Origin: Sterolibacterium sp964521075
GTDB taxonomy: Bacteria > Pseudomonadota > Gammaproteobacteria > Burkholderiales > Rhodocyclaceae
NCBI GenBank assembly: GCA_964521075.1
Contig: CAZFPI010000075.1
Location: 1-13,742 of the forward strand
Direction of reading: 5' to 3'
DNA: 13,742 nucleotides
A program made the position numbers and the translations under genes. Shown piece after piece: positions 8,322 to 13,742 of this stretch (its first letter is position 1; every line of letters begins with the position of its first letter). The notes beneath the pieces were generated by a model. The model saw only the letters and a list, made by a program, of their open reading frames with translations. It was not told the DNA's origin and made no database searches.

Positions 8322-9773
8322 ATGCAATTCTCCGACCTCAATCTTCACCCCGCCGTTCTCAAGGCACTCACCGACGCCGGTTACACCGAAGCGACCGTCG
8401 TCCAGCAGCAGGCCATTCCCGCCGTGCTCGCCGGGCGCGACCTGATGGTTTCCTCGCAAACCGGTTCGGGCAAGACCGCCGCCTTCATGCTCCCGGCCAT
8501 TCATCGCCTGGCCAATACCCCCAAGCCCGCCCCCGGCAGCAAGACACCGAACCAGCTGCGCCAGTCGGCCCAGGCGCGCGGGCAACACGCCCGTTTCCAG
8601 CCCGCGCAACCCAAGGTACTGGTACTGGCCCCGACGCGCGAACTGGCGATCCAGGTCACCAACGCCACTGAAAAATACGGCGCGCATCTGCACTTCATCC
8701 GTGCCGTCTCCATCCTCGGCGGCATGCCCTATGTCAAGCAGATGCAACTGCTCTCGCGCAACCCCCAGATTCTCGTGGCCACGCCGGGCCGCCTGATCGA
8801 CCACATCGAATCCGGCAAGATCGACCTTTCCCAGATCGAAATGCTCGTCCTCGACGAAGCCGACCGCATGCTCGACATGGGCTTCATCGACGACATCGAG
8901 CGCATCGTCTCTGCCACCCCGGCCTCACGCCAGACGCTTCTGTTCTCTGCCACACTCGACGGCGTCGTTGGGCAAATGGCCAACCGCATCACGCGCGACG
9001 CGGAAGTCATCCGTGTAGCCGGTGCCACCTCGAAACATGAAAACATCACGCAACGCCTGCATTTCGTCGACGACCTGGCCCACAAGGATCGCCTGCTCGA
9101 CCACCTGCTGCGCGATACGACTGTCGATCAATGCGTGGTATTCACCGCCACCAAGCGTGACGCCGACCTGGTTGCCGATCGCCTGAGCCTGGCTGGTTTC
9201 GCCGCCGCCGCCTTGCATGGCGACATGCAGCAAGGTGCGCGCAACCGCACCCTGCGCGCCGTTCGCAGCGGCCAGGTGCGTGTGCTGGTCGCCACCGATG
9301 TCGCCGCCCGAGGCATTGACGTCCCCGCCATCACCCACGTCGTCAATTACGATCTCCCCAAGAACCCCGAAGATTACGTCCATCGCATCGGCCGCACTGG
9401 CCGCGCCGGGCGCAATGGCCAGGCCATCTCGCTGGTGAATCACGGCGAACGTTTCACGGTTCGCAACATCGAGCGTTTCACGAGCCAGAGCATTCCCGTT
9501 GAAACCGTCCCGGGCCACGAACCCAAGCGTGCCCCCAGTTTCGACAAACCGCGCAAGAGCCACTGGAATTCGGGAAAACCAGGCGGCGCACCGGGTACTG
9601 GCGGGCGTAAATTTGGCGAAAACAAGCCTTACGGCAAATCCGCCGGCGCGGGCAAGACCCACAACCGCACAACCGGCCAAACGAACTACACCCGCGAAAC
9701 CCCGCCGCGTGGCAACGACAACCAGCAACGCCGCAGTGCCGGACAACGACATCAGTTCGGCAGCAAGGGGTAA
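8322..9773 (+). CDS. rhlE: DEAD-box ATP-dependent RNA helicase, RhlE type
   Basis: RhlE-group helicases unwind or remodel RNA with ATP, typically in ribosome maturation, RNA decay and cold growth. The 483-residue protein shows the complete motif set: a Q-motif region (FSDLNLHP, with VQQQAIP), Walker A SSQTGSGKT (44-52), APTREL (103-108), ATPGR (153-157), DEAD (178-181), SAT (209-211), VFTATKRDAD (273-282), ATDVAARGID (324-333) and HRIGRTGR (354-361). An insertion of about 30 residues rich in P, Q and R (65-97) lies between motifs I and Ia. The last roughly 85 residues form a low-complexity basic tail rich in G, N, K, R and T, a likely RNA-binding extension. The start ATG has only a weak GAAAG site and follows the structured leader. 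RhlE subfamily naming is probable rather than certain. Confidence 0.92.
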   Translation: MQFSDLNLHPAVLKALTDAGYTEATVVQQQAIPAVLAGRDLMVSSQTGSGKTAAFMLPAIHRLANTPKPAPGSKTPNQLRQSAQARGQHARFQPAQPKVLVLAPTRELAIQVTNATEKYGAHLHFIRAVSILGGMPYVKQMQLLSRNPQILVATPGRLIDHIESGKIDLSQIEMLVLDEADRMLDMGFIDDIERIVSATPASRQTLLFSATLDGVVGQMANRITRDAEVIRVAGATSKHENITQRLHFVDDLAHKDRLLDHLLRDTTVDQCVVFTATKRDADLVADRLSLAGFAAAALHGDMQQGARNRTLRAVRSGQVRVLVATDVAARGIDVPAITHVVNYDLPKNPEDYVHRIGRTGRAGRNGQAISLVNHGERFTVRNIERFTSQSIPVETVPGHEPKRAPSFDKPRKSHWNSGKPGGAPGTGGRKFGENKPYGKSAGAGKTHNRTTGQTNYTRETPPRGNDNQQRRSAGQRHQFGSKG

Positions 9774-9798
9774 AAGCTCACGAGGCAGGGGGAACAGG

Positions 9799-9822
9799 CA
9801 GAACCCGCAGAACCCGCAGAAC
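9799..9822 (+). repeat. Short tandem repeat, 9-base unit, 2.7 copies
   Basis: The unit CAGAACCCG occurs twice and is followed by CAGAAC, 26 bases after the rhlE stop. The CCCGC in the last full copy can pair with GCGGG at 9826-9830 to make a weak 5-bp hairpin. No T run follows, so a terminator role is uncertain. Confidence 0.7.
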
Positions 9823-9871
9823 AAAGCGGGCCATCGCACCGATGTTTGTTTCGTAGGGGCGAATCGTCACC

Positions 9872-9989
9872 CTAGGGAAACACTGATTTATTCCGTTCGC
9901 CCTGAGCTTGTCGAAGGGCACTACCTTTACAAACAAGGGCTTCGACAGGCTCAGCCCGAACGGATCTGATTTAATCAGCGTCTCCCTAG
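9872..9989. mobile_element. MITE-like inverted-repeat element with REP-type core, flanked by CTAG
   Basis: The 110 bases at 9876-9985 are bounded by CTAG on both sides (9872-9875 and 9986-9989). The ends are imperfect inverted repeats: GGAAACACTGATT on the left against GGAGACGCTGATT on the right (reverse complement), two mismatches in 13. A larger inverted pair follows: CCGTTCGCCCTGAGCTTG at 9893-9910 faces its partner ending CAGCCCGAACGG at 9951-9962. Each inner arm also folds on itself (GCCCT/AGGGC and GGGCT/AGCCC, a compensatory swap). The core resembles the TGAGC-TGTCGAAG repeat scattered through proteobacterial genomes. There is no transposase. CTAG fits the 4-base YTAR target duplication of IS5-type elements, but descent from that family is inferred. 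It sits between convergent genes and may act as a bidirectional terminator. Confidence 0.75.
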
Positions 9990-10024
9990 AAACCGGCCCC
10001 GATCGGAGCAGGAACGATCTCCAA

Positions 10025-10564
10025 CTACCCCTGCCAGCGTTCTGGCGTAACCTCCACCCGGTTTTGCTCGTCGCTCAACCAGACCTGGCCATCCTGAACC
10101 AGACATTGCAGGCGCATGGTGCGCTGGCTGAGTGCTGCCAGCGGCCCGCTGGCGGTTTCGGGCAGATTCAGGATCGTTAGATTGCCATGACGCGCCAGTG
10201 CGTTGGCATTTTGCTGCCGCCAGATTTCCGCCGCACGGCCGCCATAAGTCAGCACGATGACCTGTGCTGCCCGGTGACAAGCCTTTTTCACCCGTTTTTC
10301 GTCAGGCAGCCCCACCTCGATCCAGCACTGCACCGCCCCGGTCAAATCCTTGCGCCAAAGACCAGGCTCGTCCTCGTCGCTTATCCCCTTGCCAAACTCC
10401 AGGGCTTCATCCGCATACAGGGCAAAGGCCAGCAGGCGCACCATCATGCGCTCGTCGGTTTCGGAAGGATGCCGCGCAATAACAAGAGAATGCTCCTGGT
10501 AGTAGTGCCGATCCATGTCGGACACTTGCAGGTCCGCTTTGAAAATGGTTGCCTTGAGTGCCAC
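10025..10564 (-). CDS. yaeQ: YaeQ family protein
   Basis: The 179-residue product matches E. coli YaeQ across its length: MALKATIFKADL at the start, the ARHPSETDERMMVRLLAF block, YADEALEFGKG, DEPGLW, WIEVGLPDEKRVKKA, RAAEIWRQQN and the C-terminal VWLSDEQNRVEV. A crystal structure of the family shows a variant PD-(D/E)XK nuclease-like fold; E83 and the lysines at 93/94 of the WIE...KK block are the visible candidates for that site. The cellular role is not established; an older suggestion linked YaeQ to transcription antitermination in E. coli. The start is GTG (10564), well supported by AGAGAGGAA upstream and by the family N-terminus. It is the last gene of the - strand cluster, 11 bases after the DUF456 gene. 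Confidence 0.94.
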   Translation of the reverse strand: MALKATIFKADLQVSDMDRHYYQEHSLVIARHPSETDERMMVRLLAFALYADEALEFGKGISDEDEPGLWRKDLTGAVQCWIEVGLPDEKRVKKACHRAAQVIVLTYGGRAAEIWRQQNANALARHGNLTILNLPETASGPLAALSQRTMRLQCLVQDGQVWLSDEQNRVEVTPERWQG

Positions 10565-10575
10565 GAAATTCCTCT

Positions 10576-11055
10576 CTAACTAAACCAGGACAAGGCAAAA
10601 ATGCCCAGCATGGCAAAAACCAGGGTGAGTTTGAAGACCGTCGCAAAAACGAAGGACAAGCCCGCCGCCAACCCCGCGCGCGCTGCCTGGGCGTGACCGC
10701 GCCCGGCCAGCCATTCTCCCAGTAACGCACCAAACGCCGGCCCGAGAATCACGCCGGGCAGGCCACCGAAAATACCGGCCAGACCACCGAGAAACGCGCC
10801 GATCACGGCCTGGCGGCTGGCTCCAGCCCGCCTGACACCCAGCACGGCGGCGAAATGGTCGACCAGGGTGGCCAGAAGCACCAGCACGGACAACACCCCC
10901 AGCGTCAGCAGGCCCACCCGGATGTAGGCGTCCTGCCAGGCCAGCAGCCACAAACCAGCCAGCACCAGCGGCGGGCCGGGCAGGAGCGGAAACACCGTGC
11001 CTGCGATACCCGCCACTACCAGCAGGATGGCCAGAATTGCTGGCAGAAAACTCAT
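10576..11055 (-). CDS. DUF456 family integral membrane protein
   Basis: This is a 159-residue hydrophobic protein of unknown function. Membrane segments are visible at about residues 5-24, 27-41, 47-72, 82-117 (a glycine-rich stretch with GAFLGGLAGIFGGLPG and GPAFGALLGE, suggesting packed or re-entrant helices) and 126-157. The FPLLPGPPLVLAG motif after the first helix and the Gly-rich centre are typical of DUF456. ATG 11055 is chosen because it opens directly into the first helix; the upstream in-frame extension to 11229 overlaps the MFS gene and is not family-like. The upstream site (GGCGG) is weak. It lies 13 bases downstream of the MFS stop and 11 upstream of yaeQ, so it is co-transcribed with them. 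Confidence 0.85.
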   Translation of the reverse strand: MSFLPAILAILLVVAGIAGTVFPLLPGPPLVLAGLWLLAWQDAYIRVGLLTLGVLSVLVLLATLVDHFAAVLGVRRAGASRQAVIGAFLGGLAGIFGGLPGVILGPAFGALLGEWLAGRGHAQAARAGLAAGLSFVFATVFKLTLVFAMLGIFALSWFS

Positions 11056-11068
11056 GCCGGGCCGCCAG

Positions 11069-12271
11069 TCAAGCAGACTGTCGGCGGCGCATGTCCGGCA
11101 GCCCCAGTGCGACCAGCCCCAGAAGCGGCAACCAGGCACAAAGTTCATAGACCCGTTCGATGCTGGAAATGTCAGCCAGCGTTCCGATGGCGGCGGCCCC
11201 CAGGCCACCAAAGCCGAACGCCAGACCAAAGAACAGGCCGGAAATAGTTCCTGTCTTGCCCGGCATCAGCTCCTGTCCATACACCACGATGGCGGGAAAG
11301 GCCGAAGCGAGGATCATGCCGATGAAGAAAACCAGAATGACGGTGGCCGTGAGCCCGACATGTGGCAGCAGCAAGGTAGCCGGGGCTGAGCCCAGGATGG
11401 AGACGAGAATGATGCGCTGGCGTCCAACCCTGTCACCGAGAGGGCCGCCGATCAGCGTCCCGATGGCCGTGCCCAGCAGGAAGACGAACAGGCAATACTG
11501 CGCGGACTGGGCCGACAAAGAAAAACGGTCCATCAGGTAGAAGGTGAAATAGCTGCTGAGGCTGGCGACATAGGCAAACTTGGAAAACAGCAGCAGGACA
11601 AGCAAAAAGAGTGTCAGACGCACCCGCTGCGGCGAAAGGCCGTTGTCATGCGGGGCCAGTGCGGCACGTCCTACGGGGGTGCTTATGTGGACGAGATACC
11701 AGCGGCTGACACGCCACAGGATGGCGATCCCGACCAGGGCAATCAGGGAAACGGCCAGTACGCTGATCTGCCCCAGCGGCAGGATAAGCACAGCCGCAAG
11801 CAAGGGGCCCACCGAGGTCCCCACGGTTCCGCCCATCTGGAAAATCGACTGCGCGAGGCCATGCTTCCCTGCCGAAGCCAGACGGGCGATGCGCGAAGCC
11901 TCGGGGTGAAAAATGGAGGAACCCACGCCCACCAGCGCGGCGGAAACCAGCACCATGGTGTAATCCCGGGCCAATGCCAGCAGGATCAGGCCCAGCATGG
12001 TCGAGCCCATGCCCAGCGGCAGTGAATAAGGCCGGGGCTTGCTGTCGGTGAGGTGGCCGACGACAGGTTGCAGCAGGGAAGCCGAAAACTGAAAGACCAG
12101 GGTAATCAGGCCAATCTGGACGAAGCTCAGCCGAAACCGGCCTTGCAGCAAGGGGTACAGGGCCATCAATACGGACTGCATCATGTCGTTGATGGCATGA
12201 GTCAGGCTGATGGCTCCCAAGATGTGCCGCGAAATTTTCGCCGGCTCAGCCGGATCGGCAAGATTCGTCAT
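11069..12271 (-). CDS. fsr: MFS efflux transporter, Fsr (fosmidomycin resistance) family
   Basis: The 400-residue product is a 12-helix major facilitator resembling E. coli Fsr, a proton-driven exporter associated with fosmidomycin resistance. Shared blocks include HILGAISLTHAINDMMQS, ALYPLLQGRF, FQFSASLLQPVVGHLTDSKP (motif A-like GHLTD at 72-76), VGVGSSIFHPEASRIARLAS and HGLAQSIFQMGG. A second motif A copy (GGPLGDRVGRQR) lies in the second half, as expected from MFS duplication. The natural substrate is unknown; resistance to fosmidomycin is a family property and not shown here. The start ATG overlaps the stop of the upstream phosphatase gene by four bases (ATGA), so the two are translationally coupled. 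Confidence 0.88.
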   Translation of the reverse strand: MTNLADPAEPAKISRHILGAISLTHAINDMMQSVLMALYPLLQGRFRLSFVQIGLITLVFQFSASLLQPVVGHLTDSKPRPYSLPLGMGSTMLGLILLALARDYTMVLVSAALVGVGSSIFHPEASRIARLASAGKHGLAQSIFQMGGTVGTSVGPLLAAVLILPLGQISVLAVSLIALVGIAILWRVSRWYLVHISTPVGRAALAPHDNGLSPQRVRLTLFLLVLLLFSKFAYVASLSSYFTFYLMDRFSLSAQSAQYCLFVFLLGTAIGTLIGGPLGDRVGRQRIILVSILGSAPATLLLPHVGLTATVILVFFIGMILASAFPAIVVYGQELMPGKTGTISGLFFGLAFGFGGLGAAAIGTLADISSIERVYELCAWLPLLGLVALGLPDMRRRQSA

Positions 12272-12930
12272 GGGTGTTGCGCGATCAGATCAACAAGTTG
12301 CGAGGGTGCGTGGATGATGGCGTTCGCCCCCCACTTTTCCAGCGGTACATCGACCCCCAGATAGCCCCAGGACACCGCCACGGTATAAGCACCGGCCGCC
12401 TGGCCTGCGAGAATGTCGCGCTCGTCATCCCCGACGTAGAACACACGCTCTGGCCTTGCCCTGGCCTGCTCGCAAGCCAGGAGAATCGGCGCGGGATCGG
12501 GCTTGGGGCGGGCGGCGGTATCGCCGCTGACGATACAGGCGCAACGGTCGTGCAAGCCTAGCCCCTTGAGGACGGGTACGGTAAACCGGTGGTGTTTGTT
12601 GGTCACGACACCCCAGGGGATCTGCTGCGCGTCGAGATGATCCAGCAGGTGAGGAACCCCCGGGAAAAGGGTCGATTGCGCGCAGACATTGATTTCGTAA
12701 TGGTGCAGGAAGCGAAGAACGAGATCGCCGAATTCTGCATCCGCCGGCGTAATGCCCAGCCCCGCCCCCAGCAGGCCACGCGCGCCATTGGAGGTGTGGG
12801 GCCGCAAGGTGGCCAGCGGCAAGGGTTCTTTCCCCAGTTCCACCAGCACGGCATTCAGGGCAGCAGCCAGATCGGGGGCGGTATCGGCCAGCGTGCCGTC
12901 GAGGTCGAAAAGAATCGCGTCCAGCGTCAT
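12268..12930 (-). CDS. mupP: HAD-IA phosphatase, probable MurNAc-6-phosphate phosphatase MupP (often annotated Gph)
   Basis: The 220-residue product is a HAD subfamily IA phosphatase. Motif I is LFDLDGT with nucleophile D9 and acid/base D11. Motif II is VVTNK (T110), motif III is K143 in RPKPDP, and motif IV is GDDERD with D168/D169. A helical cap lies between about 15 and 85. Such proteins are usually labelled phosphoglycolate phosphatase. However, the gene directly follows ubiG with a four-base overlap, and the LFPGVPHLL, WGVVTNK, YVGDDERDI and VSWGYLG pattern resembles Pseudomonas MupP, which sits beside ubiG and dephosphorylates MurNAc-6-phosphate in peptidoglycan recycling. The betaproteobacterial gph I know of lies by trpE. 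HAD assignment is secure; MupP is inference. Confidence 0.7.
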   Translation of the reverse strand: MTLDAILFDLDGTLADTAPDLAAALNAVLVELGKEPLPLATLRPHTSNGARGLLGAGLGITPADAEFGDLVLRFLHHYEINVCAQSTLFPGVPHLLDHLDAQQIPWGVVTNKHHRFTVPVLKGLGLHDRCACIVSGDTAARPKPDPAPILLACEQARARPERVFYVGDDERDILAGQAAGAYTVAVSWGYLGVDVPLEKWGANAIIHAPSQLVDLIAQHP

Positions 12931-13703
12931 GCCGCCTGCCCTGCCAGCGACACCAGCGGGGCAGTCGAGCGCAACAGATAATTGACGCTGCTATCCGGCC
13001 CCAGGCGGTATTCCCGGCTCAGGGGGTTGTAACTCATGCCCAGAATCTCATCGACGGCCAGCCCCGCCTGGCGGCACAGGCGCGAGAGTTCCGCCGGGCG
13101 CAAAAAACGCGCGTAGTCGTGGGTTCCCCGGGGCAGAAGGTTCAGCAGATATTCCGCCCCGACGACAGCCAGCAGATAGGCTTTCGGGTTACGGTTGATG
13201 GTCGACATGAAGACCTGCCCCCCCGGCTTGACCAGGGTGGCGCAGGCACGCACCGTGCTGGCAGGATCGGGCACATGCTCCAGCATTTCCATGCAGGTCA
13301 CCACATCGAAACTGCCCGGCGCTTCTGCTGCCAGGGTTTCCGCTGCCACGAGCCGGTAATCGACCTGCTGCCCCGTTTCCAACAGATGTAGTCGGGCCAC
13401 ACCCAGTGCCCGCTCACCCAGATCGATGCCAACTACGTCCGCCCCACGGGCGGCCATGCTTTCCGAAAGAATGCCGCCGCCGCAGCCGACATCGAGCACC
13501 CGTTTTCCCGCCAGGCTGCCCGGGCCGCCGCAGCTCGCCTCGATCCAGCCCAGACGCAGGGGGTTGATGTCGTGCAGGGGCTTGAATTCCGAATTGGGGT
13601 CCCACCAGCGATGGGCAAGCTCGGCAAATTTGTTGAGTTCCTGCGGGTCGGCATTGAGCGCGGAACCGCGCTGTGCTGTCAGGCTGTCGTCCTGAGGGTT
13701 CAT
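12927..13703 (-). CDS. ubiG: Ubiquinone biosynthesis O-methyltransferase UbiG
   Basis: UbiG is an SAM-dependent enzyme that performs both O-methylations in ubiquinone synthesis, acting at the membrane surface. The 258-residue product has the family opening (KFAELAHRWWDPNSEFKPLH and INPLRLGWI), SAM motif I VLDVGCGGG (69-77), acidic D94 at the end of the second strand, and CMEMLEHVPDP (137-147). VVGAEYLLNLLPRGTHDYARF is the UbiG-specific insertion that helps membrane association. It is somewhat longer than E. coli UbiG (240), partly from a C-terminal tail (RSTAPLVSLAGQAA). No Shine-Dalgarno sequence is seen before ATG 13703, and only 39 upstream bases are in the window, so the promoter is not visible. 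Its stop overlaps the next start by four bases, making it the first visible gene of the - strand operon. Confidence 0.96.
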   Translation of the reverse strand: MNPQDDSLTAQRGSALNADPQELNKFAELAHRWWDPNSEFKPLHDINPLRLGWIEASCGGPGSLAGKRVLDVGCGGGILSESMAARGADVVGIDLGERALGVARLHLLETGQQVDYRLVAAETLAAEAPGSFDVVTCMEMLEHVPDPASTVRACATLVKPGGQVFMSTINRNPKAYLLAVVGAEYLLNLLPRGTHDYARFLRPAELSRLCRQAGLAVDEILGMSYNPLSREYRLGPDSSVNYLLRSTAPLVSLAGQAA

Positions 13704-13742
13704 AGTGTCGTAGACTTTTCAAAAGCGGATCGGGGCACGGCA

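Noticed and set aside
8267..8671. Possible upstream ORF (ATG in the leader) overlapping rhlE in another frame
   Set aside because: No ribosome site and no family-like sequence; it continues deep into rhlE in a shadow frame, so it is most likely chance.
8925..9839. 304-codon open frame on the - strand
   Set aside because: It is antisense to the helicase core and tail. The product is alanine/glycine/valine-rich with no recognisable domain, while the + strand has the complete DEAD-box motif set.
9893..9962. Repeat pair considered as a CRISPR-like or phage attachment site
   Set aside because: Only two copies in inverted orientation with a short spacer, no array, no cas genes or integrase; the TIR and CTAG boundaries fit a MITE better.
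10187..10579. 130-codon open frame on the + strand
   Set aside because: It is antisense to yaeQ, whose protein matches the family over its full length; the + frame has no recognisable motif.
11056..11229. N-terminal extension of the DUF456 gene
   Set aside because: The extension overlaps the end of the MFS gene, is not hydrophobic in the family manner, and ATG 11055 leads straight into the first membrane helix.

Overview
The window reads as chromosomal DNA of a betaproteobacterium, most likely Rhodocyclales or a close relative. This is an inference from GC-rich sequence, strong third-position GC, an E. coli-like isc operon, proteobacterial families such as YaeQ, BipA/TypA, RhlE and UbiG, and a proteobacterial REP-type repeat. 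No rRNA, tRNA, CRISPR array, prophage or complete insertion sequence was seen. Genes are tightly packed, and nearly all belong to recognised families.

Left part (1-5012, + strand): the iron-sulfur cluster assembly operon, entered inside iscS, in the order iscS-iscU-iscA-hscB-hscA-fdx-iscX, followed 25 bases later by a TatD/YjjV-type metal-dependent hydrolase. IscS supplies sulfur, IscU is the scaffold, Fdx supplies electrons, IscA carries or delivers clusters or iron, and HscB/HscA release the cluster from IscU through its LPPVK motif. IscX is the small regulator/iron adaptor.

Middle part (5023-9773): a convergent gene (-) encodes a receiver-GGDEF response regulator, a likely diguanylate cyclase. 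It is divergent from typA/bipA (+), which has an extended -10 promoter candidate. After typA comes a perfect 10-bp stem-loop, then a gene-free stretch of about 340 bases with several small hairpins and a palindrome, which I read as the leader of the DEAD-box helicase gene rhlE (+).

Right part (9774-13703): rhlE converges on a five-gene - strand cluster. Between them lies a 110-bp inverted-repeat element bounded by CTAG on both sides, with a REP-like core, which looks like a MITE. The - strand cluster, in transcription order, is ubiG, a HAD phosphatase (usually called gph but better explained as mupP), an Fsr-like MFS exporter, a DUF456 membrane protein and yaeQ. Overlaps or gaps of 4 to 13 bases indicate one operon.

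I do not see a clearly new multi-gene system. The most useful leads are the probable MupP misnaming beside ubiG and its coupling to an Fsr exporter, the MITE with an apparent CTAG duplication, the structured rhlE leader, the orphan diguanylate cyclase without a canonical I-site, and paired G-runs inside hscA.
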